A stretch of DNA of 64,000 bases from Nocardioides insulae DSM 17944 (GTDB lineage: Bacteria > Actinomycetota > Actinomycetes > Propionibacteriales > Nocardioidaceae). The notes beneath the pieces are model-generated. The model was not told the origin of the DNA, searched no databases, and was given only the letters and a program-made list of their open reading frames with translations. Position 1 is the stretch's first letter; every line of letters starts with the position of its first letter. Shown here piece after piece: positions 1-7,910 of the stretch. The stretch lies in assembly GCF_000422825.1 (NCBI RefSeq), contig NZ_AUGU01000013.1, forward strand, positions 705,779 to 769,778. Reading direction: 5' to 3'. The position numbers and the translations under genes are program-made.

Positions 1-19
1 CCTGCGGCTGGTCAGTCAC
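1..19 (-). CDS. Truncated start of a divergent gene, probably sigma factor SigE
   Basis: Only six codons (Val/Met-Thr-Asp-Gln-Pro-Gln) lie in the window. The GTG start at 19 follows a good ribosome binding site, AAGGAG at 33-28, with 7 nt spacing. An ECF-type promoter motif lies about 90 nt upstream. In mycobacteria and relatives the gene divergent from this O-methyltransferase is sigE, so the identity is inferred from neighbours and promoter type; six residues cannot prove it. Confidence 0.45.
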
Positions 20-104
20 AGTTCTGCTCCTTGCTCGCAACGGGGATCTCACCGGTGAGGGTCTCCTGACCGTAATGGAGCTCCCTGAAAGGAGCCTGTG
101 AAAG

Positions 105-134
105 TGACAACGCCACTCGCGCCCGATCCGTTCC
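105..134 (-). promoter_or_regulatory. Candidate ECF sigma-factor promoter (GGAAC-N17-CGTT)
   Basis: On the minus strand GGAAC (134-130) is followed after exactly 17 nt by CGTTGTC (112-106). This matches the GGAAC...CGTT pattern of actinobacterial SigE/SigH-type promoters. It points at the truncated gene at 1-19 with a leader of about 80 nt, as expected for an autoregulated sigE. Assigned from motif and spacing only. Confidence 0.5.
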
Positions 135-189
135 CCGTGCGGCTCGCCCGTCCGGGGAGTGTGGCTCCGCGCACACGGGCGGCACACGA

Positions 190-201
190 TAGGTTGAGCC
201 C
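190..201 (+). promoter_or_regulatory. Leaderless -10 element of the O-methyltransferase gene
   Basis: TAGGTT (190-195) fits TANNNT and ends 6 nt before the ATG at 202. Transcription would therefore begin at the start codon. No Shine-Dalgarno sequence is visible, which supports this start. Confidence 0.55.
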
Positions 202-843
202 ATGCGCGACTTCCCGGCCCCGACCGCCGCCACGTGGAGCTACGCCGAGACCTTCGTGCCCGAGGACGACGTCCTCGCCGCCGCGCGGGCCCGTGCCGAG
301 GAGGTCGGTGCGACCGCGATCGGCTCCGGTGTGGGAGCGGCCCTGCGCTTCGTCGCGGCCGCCCTGGACGCGCGTGCCGTGGTCGAGGTCGGGACCGGAG
401 CCGGCGTGTCCGGGCTCTGGCTGCTGCGCGGGATGCACGCCGACGGCGTCCTCACCACGGTCGACATCGAGGCCGAGCACCAGCGTCTGGCGCGGGAGTC
501 GTTCGCCGAGGCCGGTTTCCGAACCCAGCGGGTGCGCACCATCTCCGGCGCGGCCCTGGACGTCCTCCCCCGCCTCACCGACGGGCACTATGACCTGGTC
601 TTCTGTGATGCCGAGAAGGCGGAGTACTCCTCCTACCTCGACGAGGCGCTGCGACTGCTGCGTCCCGGCGGCGTGGTGGCCTTCGACAACGCACTGTGGC
701 ACGACCGGGTCGCGGACCCCGCCCAGCGGGACGAGCAGACCGTGGCGATCCGCGACCTGGGTCGTGCCGTGCTCGACCACGACGACCTGATGCCCGTGAT
801 GCTCCCGCTGGGCGACGGCCTGCTGGTGGCCAAGAAGCTCTGA
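202..843 (+). CDS. SAM-dependent O-methyltransferase (family 3, Rv1220c-like)
   Basis: A 213-residue class I methyltransferase of the cation-dependent (CCoAMT-like) O-methyltransferase family. The SAM-binding glycine loop VGTGAGVSG is near residues 61-69. The segment FCDAEK near 134 gives acidic residues typical of this family, followed by LRPGGVVAFDN. The family methylates small hydroxylated compounds; the substrate is unknown. It is divergent from the truncated gene at the window edge, as Rv1220c is from sigE in Mycobacterium. It is convergent with pepA, only 11 bp away. The ATG at 202 is supported by the leaderless promoter spacing. Confidence 0.9.
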   Translation: MRDFPAPTAATWSYAETFVPEDDVLAAARARAEEVGATAIGSGVGAALRFVAAALDARAVVEVGTGAGVSGLWLLRGMHADGVLTTVDIEAEHQRLARESFAEAGFRTQRVRTISGAALDVLPRLTDGHYDLVFCDAEKAEYSSYLDEALRLLRPGGVVAFDNALWHDRVADPAQRDEQTVAIRDLGRAVLDHDDLMPVMLPLGDGLLVAKKL

Positions 844-848
844 CCGGA

Positions 849-863
849 GGCGGCTCAGCCGCC
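849..863. terminator. Perfect hairpin between convergent genes, pepA stop in its loop
   Basis: GGCGGC-TCA-GCCGCC is a perfect 6-bp stem with a 3-nt loop. The loop is the pepA stop codon read on the minus strand. No U tract follows, which is usual for high-GC actinobacterial terminators. It could stop transcription from either side. Confidence 0.4.
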
Positions 864-2390
864 CACGCCGGACAGCGGCTGCTCCGAGCCGAGCCAGGTG
901 AGGAGCAGGCGTGCCCCGAACCCGGTCGGCCCCTCGGTCCACTCGAACTCGTCCTTCGCGGCGTCACCCACCGAGGCGATGTCGAGATGCGCCCACGGCA
1001 CCTCGCCCGTGAATGCCTGGAGGAAGAGCGCGGCCGTGATCGCACCGGGGCCTCCGGCGGCGTTGTCCGCGTCCGCGATCTTGCTGGCCAACTTGTCGGC
1101 GTAGGTCGAGGTCAGTGGCATCCGCCACACCGGCTCACCCGAGGCCAGACCGGCGCTCTCCAGGTGACCGGCGAGCGCGTCGTCGTCGGCGAAGTAGCCG
1201 CCGAGATTCTGGCCGAGCGCGACCTTCATCGCACCGGTCAGGGTGGCGATGTCGACCAGGGCGGCGGGCTGGAGGTGCGCGACGGCGTACGCCAGGGCGT
1301 CGGCCATCACCAGCCGCCCCTCGGCATCGGTGTTGGTGACCTCGCTGGTGCGTCCGTCGTAGTGACGTACGACGTCGCCGGGCCGCAGGGCATTGCCGGA
1401 CACGGCGTTCTCGGCGGCGGCGATCAGGCCGACCACCTTGACCGGGCAGCCGACCTGGGCCAGGGCGGCCATGGTGGAGATGACCACGCCACCGCCGGTC
1501 ATGTCCCGCTTCATGGTGCGCATGCCCTCGCCGGGCTTGATCGAGAGCCCACCGCTGTCGAAGGTGATCCCCTTGCCGACCAGCACCACCGTGGGTGTGG
1601 ACCGCTTGGCCTTCGCGGGGGCGTAGTCGAGGCGGATCAGTCGGGGCGGGGTCACCGAGGCCTGTCCGACCCCGACCAGGCCACCGAAGCCCTCCTCGGC
1701 GAGCTGGGTCTCGTCCCACACGGTGCAGGTGAGGCCGTGCTCGGCCGCGATCTGGGCGGCCTGCTCGGCCAGCCAGGGCGGATTCTTGATGTTGGAGGGG
1801 GTGGTGGCCAACCGCCGTGCCTGCCAGGACGCGGTGGCGATGGCGACCGCCCGGCCCAACGCGGCCTGGTGCTCCTCGCCGATCTCGGCGAGGCGGACCT
1901 CGGCCACCGGCACCGATTCGGCACCGGCGGCACGCCACACGAACGTGAACGACCCGAGCACCAGCCCGGCGACGAACGGCTCGATCGCGCGGTCGGGGTC
2001 GAGCGCGGGGATGGTGGTGGTCAGCTGCTCGGTGTCGCGCACGACGCGGGCGACCGCCGCTCCCGCCCGGCGGAAGTCGTCGGGGCGCTGGGCCCCGACC
2101 CCGACGAGCAGGATCCGGCGCAGCTGGGGCTGACCGGACGCGCCCGACGGCGTGACGTACGTCGTCACCTCGCCGGCCTTCCCGGTGGCACCCTCGACCT
2201 CGAGCACCCCGAGCAGGTCCAGCTCCTCGGCGAGCGCAGCGGCCCCGGGCCCGAGGACCAGGGCGTCGGACTCGTCGGCCGGGAGCACCGGCACGGCGAT
2301 CACCTCGCCGCGGGTCACCGAGTCAGGACCGGTGCCGGCCAGGGTGAAGCGCGGGGGCGTCACCTGGGCCGGCAGCTCACCCAACGACAT
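855..2390 (-). CDS. pepA: Leucyl aminopeptidase (M17 cytosol aminopeptidase)
   Basis: A 511-residue M17 metallo-aminopeptidase that removes N-terminal residues from peptides in the cytoplasm using two divalent metals. The N-terminal third is the variable M17 N domain. The catalytic domain carries VGKGITFDSGG near residue 272 (metal ligand Asp, catalytic Lys) and the family signature NTDAEGRL near 352. Length is normal for bacterial PepA. The ATG at 2390 overlaps the end of the DUF3117 gene by 14 nt, so the two are probably translated from one mRNA. It is the last gene of a minus-strand run starting at about 6 kb. Confidence 0.95.
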   Translation of the reverse strand: MSLGELPAQVTPPRFTLAGTGPDSVTRGEVIAVPVLPADESDALVLGPGAAALAEELDLLGVLEVEGATGKAGEVTTYVTPSGASGQPQLRRILLVGVGAQRPDDFRRAGAAVARVVRDTEQLTTTIPALDPDRAIEPFVAGLVLGSFTFVWRAAGAESVPVAEVRLAEIGEEHQAALGRAVAIATASWQARRLATTPSNIKNPPWLAEQAAQIAAEHGLTCTVWDETQLAEEGFGGLVGVGQASVTPPRLIRLDYAPAKAKRSTPTVVLVGKGITFDSGGLSIKPGEGMRTMKRDMTGGGVVISTMAALAQVGCPVKVVGLIAAAENAVSGNALRPGDVVRHYDGRTSEVTNTDAEGRLVMADALAYAVAHLQPAALVDIATLTGAMKVALGQNLGGYFADDDALAGHLESAGLASGEPVWRMPLTSTYADKLASKIADADNAAGGPGAITAALFLQAFTGEVPWAHLDIASVGDAAKDEFEWTEGPTGFGARLLLTWLGSEQPLSGVGG

Positions 2391-2544
2391 CCTTCAGGGC
2401 CGCGCCGAGCGCGGTGGCCTCGTCGGGCTTCAGTTCGACGACCAGGCGGCCGCCACCCTCCAGAGGCACGCGCATGATGATGCCGCGCCCCTCCTTGGTG
2501 ACCTCCAGAGGACCATCTCCGGTCCGGGGCTTCATCGCCGCCAT
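2377..2544 (-). CDS. DUF3117 domain protein (small, conserved in Actinobacteria)
   Basis: A 55-residue protein beginning MAAMKPRTGDGPLEVTKEG and ending in ALKDVVG. It matches the whole-length DUF3117 family (Rv1211-like), whose function is not established. The chosen ATG at 2544 has GATGAGG about 6 nt upstream. An in-frame ATG at 2556 (adding MRLR) and one at 2535 are alternatives. It lies in the same genomic neighbourhood as in mycobacteria and overlaps pepA by 14 nt. It is compact and basic at the N terminus, with no membrane segment. Confidence 0.9.
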   Translation of the reverse strand: MAAMKPRTGDGPLEVTKEGRGIIMRVPLEGGGRLVVELKPDEATALGAALKDVVG

Positions 2545-2670
2545 GCGCAACCTCATCTTTCAGCGTCCTGGGAGGGGCCCGGCACACGCCGGACCCGAAC
2601 GGGTGAAGCCATTATCCCCCATCGCTGATGTGCGAGAACACACACCCCGCGTCCGGCCGTCGGTGAGCGC

Positions 2671-3093
2671 TCACACCGCCGAGGTGACGTAGCCGAGCGT
2701 GAACACGACCGCGGCCACCACCATCCCGAGGTGGCCGGCCAGCGAGAGCCAGAGGTTGCCCACCCGATGCTCGTGTCCCCCGCGGGCGCGGCGGCCTCGG
2801 GCGGGCTTCCAGCGCATCAGGATCAGCAGGCCGGCGGCGGCGACCACCCACCAGCAGCCGAGCGCGAGCACACCGATCAGGTCACCGGCTCCGACGTCGT
2901 CGGGGAGGAGCAGGAAGGTGACCCAGAGCAGGACCGCCACGGCGCCGGCCACGGTGTGTACGCCGAGCAGCGCGGGGCCCACCCGGTGGTCGCCTCGGCC
3001 CCGACCGAGCAGCATCCGGGTCAGCACCACCACCGCCGCGGCCAGGACCGTGCAGAGGTAGACGAGGATCGCCGTGACAGACACGCTCGGCAT
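2671..3093 (-). CDS. Small integral membrane protein of unknown function
   Basis: The ATG at 3093 gives a 140-residue protein starting MPSVSVTAILVYLCTVLAA. There are four hydrophobic segments at roughly residues 4-24, 40-63, 70-90 and 115-137. A basic loop before the last one contains GRRARGG and two His residues. An in-frame GTG at 3132 would add 13 residues and overlap the DivIVA-like gene; the ATG is preferred because no membrane protein feature lies in that extension. No family is recognised with confidence. It belongs to the minus-strand run between the DivIVA-like gene and DUF3117. Confidence 0.7.
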   Translation of the reverse strand: MPSVSVTAILVYLCTVLAAAVVVLTRMLLGRGRGDHRVGPALLGVHTVAGAVAVLLWVTFLLLPDDVGAGDLIGVLALGCWWVVAAAGLLILMRWKPARGRRARGGHEHRVGNLWLSLAGHLGMVVAAVVFTLGYVTSAV

Positions 3094-3112
3094 TGTGACC
3101 CAGGTTGCCGCC

Positions 3113-3400
3113 TCAGTCCTCTTCCTCACCACCCCGGCCGCCCTCGCGGGCGGCCGGAGGCCCGTCGAGCTCCTCGGCGAGGCGGCTCAGGAGGGCATCC
3201 ACCTCCGCCATCCGGTAGCCGCGGACGGCGAGGGGGAAGCGCACCCGGCGCAGGTCGGTGCCGGTCAGCGGCCGGGCCGACGGCACCAGGGTGTCGGGGC
3301 TGTCGTCGTACGCACGGGACATGGGCGCTCCGCGTCCGGCGGCGACCAGCGCGATCCCGCCCATGGCGAGCACGATCACGATGGCGAAGACCCACATCAT
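3113..3400 (-). CDS. DivIVA-domain membrane-anchored protein
   Basis: A 95-residue protein. An N-terminal hydrophobic helix at residues 2-21 (MWVFAIVIVLAMGGIALVA) is followed by a short linker. Then comes a DivIVA-like N-terminal motif, RRVRFPLAVRGYRMAEVDALLSRLAEEL. The consensus FPLAVRGYRMAEVD is typical of the short actinobacterial DivIVA-domain proteins found beside the LOG gene. The tail is acidic (GGEEED). It lacks the long coiled coil of true DivIVA/Wag31, so a direct polar-growth role is not implied. Stop and start leave 7 nt to the LOG gene upstream. Confidence 0.85.
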   Translation of the reverse strand: MMWVFAIVIVLAMGGIALVAAGRGAPMSRAYDDSPDTLVPSARPLTGTDLRRVRFPLAVRGYRMAEVDALLSRLAEELDGPPAAREGGRGGEEED

Positions 3401-3407
3401 CGGCGGA

Positions 3408-4133
3408 TCACCGCGAGTCCCGGGCCTTGACCATCAGCTCGACCATCTCCTCGACGTCATCGGTGAGGGTGAGCATGTCGAGGTCGCTCTGCTTGATCCG
3501 CCGATCGGCGAGCATGCTCTTGCTCATCCACTCCAGCAACCCGTGCCAGTGCTCGGTGCCCATCAGCACGATCGGGAACTGGGTGATCTTGCGGGTCTGC
3601 GCCAGGGTCATCGCCTCGAAGAGCTCGTCGAGGGTGCCGAGCCCGCCCGGCAGCACGACGTACCCCTGGGAGTACTTCACGAACATCATCTTGCGCACGA
3701 AGAAGTAGCGGAAGTGAAGGCCGAAGGTGACGTGGTCGTTGACGCGGTCCTCCCAGGGCAGCTCGATGCCCAGACCGACGCTCTCACCCCCGGCCTCGGT
3801 GGCACCGCGGTTGGCAGCCTCCATCGCTCCCGGGCCGCCCCCGGTGATCACGGTGAAGCCGGCCTCGGCGAGTGCGGCGCCGACCTCCACTCCGAGGCGG
3901 TACGACGGGTGATCGGCGGGCGTGCGCGCGGAGCCGAAGACCGAGATGGCCGGCCCGATCTCGGCCAGGTCGTTGAAGCCCTCGACCAGTTCGGCCTGCA
4001 TCTTCATCACCCGCCACGGGTCGGTGTGGACCCAACTGCTGGAGTCGGTGGTGTCCAGCAGCCGCTGGTCGGTGGTGCTGCCCTCGGGGCGGCCCTGGGT
4101 GGGCTTGGGTCCGTGTCCGGTACGGCGGGTCAT
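3408..4133 (-). CDS. LOG-family (TIGR00730) Rossmann-fold nucleosidase
   Basis: A 241-residue protein with the two signatures of the LOG family: GGGPGAMEAAN near residues 96-106 and PGGLGTLDELFE near 162-173, the PGGxGTxxE motif. Characterised members are cytokinin riboside 5'-monophosphate phosphoribohydrolases, and others hydrolyse nucleotides such as AMP. The physiological substrate here is unknown. The N-terminal 40 residues are a polar, Gly/Pro-rich extension. The ATG overlaps the dapE stop as ATGA (4130-4133), so translation is coupled to dapE, the arrangement also seen around mycobacterial dapE/Rv1205. Confidence 0.92.
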   Translation of the reverse strand: MTRRTGHGPKPTQGRPEGSTTDQRLLDTTDSSSWVHTDPWRVMKMQAELVEGFNDLAEIGPAISVFGSARTPADHPSYRLGVEVGAALAEAGFTVITGGGPGAMEAANRGATEAGGESVGLGIELPWEDRVNDHVTFGLHFRYFFVRKMMFVKYSQGYVVLPGGLGTLDELFEAMTLAQTRKITQFPIVLMGTEHWHGLLEWMSKSMLADRRIKQSDLDMLTLTDDVEEMVELMVKARDSR

Positions 4134-5242
4134 GCCGGCTCCTCGGTCTGATCGGTGCGGGTGTCGGGAAGGCTGGTGAGCCACGTGCGCAGAGCTTCCT
4201 CGCAGTGCCTCAGCTCCGCGACGGGCACGTGCTCCTCCTGTTTGTGCGCCAGCAGCGGGTCGCCGGCGCCGTAGTTGACCGCGGGCACGCCGAGGGCGGT
4301 GAAGCGGGCCACGTCGGTCCAGCCGAACTTGGGCGCGACCCGGCCGCCGACGGCCTCGATGAAGGCGCTGGCGGCCGGTCGGTCGAGACCGGGAAGCGCC
4401 CCGGGCGCGAGGTCGGTGACGGTCAGGTCGTACCCCTCGAAGAACTCCTGCACGTAGGCGAGGGCCTCCTCCTCGGTGCGGTCGGGGGCGAAGCGGTGGT
4501 TGACCGTGACGACGCACTCGTCGGGGACGACGTTGCCGGCGACGCCGCCGGAGATGAACACCGCGTTGAGGCCCTCGTGGTACGTCAACCCGTCGATGAC
4601 CGGCCGGCGCGGCTGATAGGCCTGGAGCCGGTTGAGGATGTCGGCGGCGCCGTGGATCGCGTTGACCCCGCGCCATGAGCGGGCGGAGTGGGCGCGCTCG
4701 CCCTGCGTGCGGACCTCGACCCGGAGGGTGCCCTGGCAGCCGGCCTCGACGGAGGCGTTCGAGGGCTCCATGAGGATCGCGAAGTCCCCGGCGAGCAGGT
4801 CCGGGTCCGACTCGGCGAGGTGCCGCAGGCCGTTGTGCTCGGCGGCGATCTCCTCGGCGTCGTAGAAGAGCAGGGTGAGGTCGCGCACCGGCTCGCGGAC
4901 GGTGTGCGCCAGCCGCAGGATGACCGCGTCGTTGCCCTTCATGTCGCAGGTGCCCAGGCCGTAGAGCAGATCACCCTCCAGGCGACTGGGCAGGTTGTCG
5001 TTGACCGGCACGGTGTCGAGGTGGCCGGCCAGGATCACCCGCTCGCCGGTGGGGTTGGCGGCACCGAGCTCGGTGCGGGCCACCACGGTGTTGCCGCGCC
5101 GGGTGACGTGCAGATGGGGTAGCTCCCGCAGCGCGGCCTCGACCGCGTCGGCGATCGGCTCCTCCCCCAGGCTGACCGACTCGATGTCGACGAGTTGGCG
5201 GGTGAGCGTCACGACGTCCTGGGCGAGATCGATCCTCGGCAT
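4130..5242 (-). CDS. dapE: Succinyl-diaminopimelate desuccinylase
   Basis: M20-family di-zinc amidohydrolase, 370 residues from the ATG at 5242. It hydrolyses N-succinyl-LL-diaminopimelate to LL-DAP and succinate in the lysine and peptidoglycan pathway. Visible motifs are GHLDTVP near residue 71, CDMKGNDA near 102, the catalytic YDAEEI near 126 and MEPSN near 155. In-frame GTG (5248) and TTG (5254) starts would lengthen it by 2 or 4 residues. It starts only about 12 nt after the TetR stop, so it may be cotranscribed with that regulator. Usually dapE neighbours dapD; here dapD lies 11.7 kb away. Confidence 0.93.
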   Translation of the reverse strand: MPRIDLAQDVVTLTRQLVDIESVSLGEEPIADAVEAALRELPHLHVTRRGNTVVARTELGAANPTGERVILAGHLDTVPVNDNLPSRLEGDLLYGLGTCDMKGNDAVILRLAHTVREPVRDLTLLFYDAEEIAAEHNGLRHLAESDPDLLAGDFAILMEPSNASVEAGCQGTLRVEVRTQGERAHSARSWRGVNAIHGAADILNRLQAYQPRRPVIDGLTYHEGLNAVFISGGVAGNVVPDECVVTVNHRFAPDRTEEEALAYVQEFFEGYDLTVTDLAPGALPGLDRPAASAFIEAVGGRVAPKFGWTDVARFTALGVPAVNYGAGDPLLAHKQEEHVPVAELRHCEEALRTWLTSLPDTRTDQTEEPA

Positions 5243-5254
5243 GGCCACAGTCAA

Positions 5255-6025
5255 TCAGGCACGAGGTCGGCGGGGCTGACGACCCAGATGGACGAGCACC
5301 CCGTCGATGATCCGGGCGAGTCCGAACTCCAGTTCCCGGGCCGGGTCGCTCGCCGCCTGGTAGGCCTCACCTGCCGCCTGGCCGACCCGTCCGGCGATGG
5401 GGTAATCGCGCCCGGCCATCACCCGCCCCAGCTCGCCGGAGTTGGCCTCCCACCACTCGAGCTCACTCATCCCCATCTCCCGCTCGGCCAATCGAGCACG
5501 GTGCGCGGATCCCGCGGCGTTGCCGGCGAACCCGGTCAGCAGGGCGATCGTCTGGTCCATCTCGATGTCGTCCAGGCCGATCCCCTCGACGGCCCCGAGC
5601 TGCCACTCGTACCGCTCGGCCGACGCGGGCCCCAGCCAGGCGCGGAGGCCGACGACGTCCAGGATCCAGGGGTGGGCCAGGCAGTCGTCGTACTGCACCC
5701 GGGCGACCATCTCCAGTCGGTCGGCGAGGTCCTCGGGCAACTCCGGGAGCGTCCGGCGGGCGAGCACCTGGTCGACCATCAGCACGATCAGGTCGCCGCG
5801 GCTCGGCACATAGGTGTAGAGGCTCATCACGCCCAGCCCGAGCTCCTTGGCGAGCACTCGCATCGACAGCGCCGCCAGCCCGTCGCGGTCGGCCAGGTCG
5901 ATGCCGGCGTCGACCACGGCGTCCACGCTCAGCCGCTGTCGCGGGCCGCGACGGGTCGGCGTCTCGGCCGGCGCGGCGACATGTCGCCAGAGCAGTTCGA
6001 GGGAGGGGTCCGGGTCGCGTGCCAC
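5255..6025 (-). CDS. TetR/AcrR-family repressor of the adjacent ABC transporter
   Basis: A 256-residue regulator. The N-terminal helix-turn-helix is at about residues 33-80 (VVDAGIDLADRDGLAALSMR followed by LGLGVMSLYTYVPSRGDL). An all-helical ligand domain follows, with the TetR_C_1-like layout of drug-responsive regulators. The GTG at 6025 is chosen because TAGAGT lies 6 nt upstream (leaderless). It is divergent from the ABC transporter, and two near-identical palindromes occupy the shared intergenic region, so it probably represses itself and the transporter. dapE lies immediately downstream in the same direction. Confidence 0.9.
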   Translation of the reverse strand: MARDPDPSLELLWRHVAAPAETPTRRGPRQRLSVDAVVDAGIDLADRDGLAALSMRVLAKELGLGVMSLYTYVPSRGDLIVLMVDQVLARRTLPELPEDLADRLEMVARVQYDDCLAHPWILDVVGLRAWLGPASAERYEWQLGAVEGIGLDDIEMDQTIALLTGFAGNAAGSAHRARLAEREMGMSELEWWEANSGELGRVMAGRDYPIAGRVGQAAGEAYQAASDPARELEFGLARIIDGVLVHLGRQPRRPRA

Positions 6026-6037
6026 GTTGCCACTCTA
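6026..6037 (-). promoter_or_regulatory. Leaderless -10 element of tetR
   Basis: On the minus strand TAGAGT (6037-6032) is followed by GGCAAC and the GTG at 6025. This fits TANNNT with 6 nt to the start codon. Confidence 0.55.
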
Positions 6038-6044
6038 GCGACGT

Positions 6045-6100
6045 CGTACGGCGTACGGAATAAATGCTCGCGTGGAGCAGTTCACTCCGTACGCCGTACG
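6045..6100. promoter_or_regulatory. Paired palindromic operators between tetR and the ABC transporter
   Basis: CGTACGGCGTACGGA (6045-6059) and its exact reverse complement TCCGTACGCCGTACG (6086-6100) form 15-nt inverted repeats 26 nt apart. Each arm is itself a near-palindrome (CGTACG-x-CGTACG), as expected for a TetR dimer site. One copy lies just upstream of tetR. The other lies next to the transporter ribosome binding site AAAGGAGAT. Confidence 0.75.
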
Positions 6101-6117
6101 CCAAAGGAGATCCACCC

Positions 6118-7059
6118 ATGCCTCCGCCTCCCCTGCTGGCGCGTGCCGTCCACAAGCGGTACGCCGACACCACCGCCCTCGACGGGCTCGACCTCGAGAT
6201 CGCCTCGGGCACCATCCACGCCCTCCTGGGCCCGAACGGTGCGGGCAAGAGCACCGCCGTCAACGTCTTCAGCACGCTCACCCGGCACGACCGCGGCGAG
6301 GTCCTCGTCGCCGGCCACGACGTGCGCCGCCAGGCCGCACGGGTGCGCGCGGAGATCGGCCTGGTCGGGCAGGCGACCGCCCTCGACCCGATGCTGCACG
6401 GCCGGGAGAACCTGGTGATGTTCGGCCGCCTGCACGGGCTGGCGAACTCCGCGGCCCGCGACCGCGCCGCGGAACTGCTCGAGGGGTTCGGTCTCGCCGA
6501 CGCCGCGGACCGGAAGGTGTCGACGTACTCGGGCGGGATGCAGCGTCGCCTGGACATCGCCGCCGCTCTCATCAGGCGGCCTGGCCTCCTGTTCCTGGAT
6601 GAGCCCACCACCGGACTCGACCCGCGCGGGCGGCTGGACGTGTGGGCGGCCATCCGCCGGGTCGTGGAGCAGGGCACCACGGTGCTCCTGACCACGCAGT
6701 ACCTCGACGAGGCAGATCAGCTCGCCGACCGGATCACCGTGCTGGGCGCCGGTCGGGTGATCGCCGAGGGCACGGCGGGCGAACTCAAGGACGGCCTGGG
6801 TGGGGACCGGGTGATCGTGACGGTGCCCGACGCGACGGCGTTCGCCCGGATGGTCGATCTGCTGGACGGGGAGCCCGATCCGGATCGCCGTCAGGTCACG
6901 GTCGCGGCCGGCCCGGCGGGCGGGACGCACACCCTGATGACGGTGGTCCGCTCCCTCGACGCCGCCGGCATCCGGGTCGACGACCTGGTGCTGCGGCGCC
7001 CCACCCTGGACGAGGTCTTCCTCCACCTCACCGCCCCGACGACAGGAGTCTCACGATGA
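6118..7059 (+). CDS. ABC transporter ATPase, DrrA-type drug/antibiotic export family
   Basis: A 313-residue ATPase with Walker A GPNGAGKST near residue 38, signature YSGGMQRR near 138, and Walker B GLLFLDEPTTGLDP near 155-168. The C-terminal DrrA-type extension ends in LRRPTLDEVFLHLT. It would energise export of a hydrophobic compound together with the permease that follows. The start ATG at 6118 has AAAGGAGAT upstream; an upstream in-frame ATG at 6064 lies inside the operator region and is rejected. The stop overlaps the permease start as ATGA. Regulation by the divergent TetR through the paired palindromes is likely. Confidence 0.93.
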   Translation: MPPPPLLARAVHKRYADTTALDGLDLEIASGTIHALLGPNGAGKSTAVNVFSTLTRHDRGEVLVAGHDVRRQAARVRAEIGLVGQATALDPMLHGRENLVMFGRLHGLANSAARDRAAELLEGFGLADAADRKVSTYSGGMQRRLDIAAALIRRPGLLFLDEPTTGLDPRGRLDVWAAIRRVVEQGTTVLLTTQYLDEADQLADRITVLGAGRVIAEGTAGELKDGLGGDRVIVTVPDATAFARMVDLLDGEPDPDRRQVTVAAGPAGGTHTLMTVVRSLDAAGIRVDDLVLRRPTLDEVFLHLTAPTTGVSR

Positions 7060-7847
7060 GCGCGCTGAGCACTGCGGCCCGGCAGACCTGGGTGATCACC
7101 CAGCGTGACCTCAAGTACTGGCAGCGGGAGCCCTGGGCCCCGATCTTCAACCTGGCCTTCAGCATCATGCTGCTGCTGGTCTTCGGCTATCTCTTCGGCG
7201 GCGCGATCGAGATCCCGGGCGGCGGCGACTATCTGGACTACCTGCTGCCCGGCATGTTCGCCCTCTCGATGCTCTTCGGCGTCGAGACGACGATGGGCGC
7301 GATCACCGCCGACACCAAGCGCGGGATCACCGACCGGTTCCGCTCCCTGCCGATGAGCGGGGTGACCGTCCCGCTCGGACGCGCACTGGCCGACCTGCTC
7401 AACTCCGCGGTGCAGCTCGCGGTCCTGATGGTCGGCGGCCTGCTGGTGGGCTGGCACGTGGACGGCGGATGGGGCGCGGCCATGCTCGCGGTCGGACTGC
7501 TGCTGTGGTTCCGGCTGGCGATGCTGTGGATCGGCATCTACCTGGGACTCACCTTCCGCGCGGAGGGTGCCCTGATGGCGGTGCAGGTGCTGGTCTGGCC
7601 GCTCGGCTTCCTGTCCAACCTGTTCGTGGCGCCCGAGACGATGCCGGGCTGGCTCGGGTTCCTGGCGCAGTGGAACCCGGTCTCGGCCACCGCCGCCGCC
7701 TGTCGCGAGCTGTTCGGCAATCCCACCGGCCTGTCCGACGGCGTGCTCGCCACCTACGCCGTACCGCTGGCGCTGGCCTGGCCACTCCTGCTCATCGCGA
7801 TCTTCGCTCCCCTGTCCGCCCGCGCCTACCGGCGCCTCTCCAAGTGA
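7056..7847 (+). CDS. ABC-2 type permease (DrrB-like)
   Basis: A 263-residue membrane protein with about six transmembrane segments. These include FNLAFSIMLLLVFGYLFGGA near residue 33, an amphipathic stretch with the ABC-2 signature region around residues 215-230, and a last helix ending in FAPLSARAYRRLSK. It forms the channel for the ATPase just upstream, with which it overlaps by 4 nt. The family exports daunorubicin-like drugs or polysaccharides; the substrate cannot be told from sequence. Confidence 0.9.
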   Translation: MSALSTAARQTWVITQRDLKYWQREPWAPIFNLAFSIMLLLVFGYLFGGAIEIPGGGDYLDYLLPGMFALSMLFGVETTMGAITADTKRGITDRFRSLPMSGVTVPLGRALADLLNSAVQLAVLMVGGLLVGWHVDGGWGAAMLAVGLLLWFRLAMLWIGIYLGLTFRAEGALMAVQVLVWPLGFLSNLFVAPETMPGWLGFLAQWNPVSATAAACRELFGNPTGLSDGVLATYAVPLALAWPLLLIAIFAPLSARAYRRLSK

Positions 7848-7858
7848 CCCCGGGTAGC

Positions 7859-7909
7859 CCGGGACGGAAAGCACGTCCGAACACCCTCCGAGGGCGCTCT
7901 TCGTCCCGG
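7859..7909. terminator. Bidirectional terminator-like hairpin between ABC permease and azlD
   Basis: CCGGGACGGAAAGC (7859-7872) pairs with GCTCTTCGTCCCGG (7896-7909), 12 of 14 positions complementary. The loop contains a further small stem (CCCTCCGAGGG). It sits exactly between two convergent genes. Confidence 0.55.
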
Positions 7910-7910
7910 A

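Noticed and set aside
12..233. 73-codon minus-strand ORF at the window start
   Set aside because: It overlaps the ECF promoter motif and the start signals of both flanking genes, and no family resemblance is seen.
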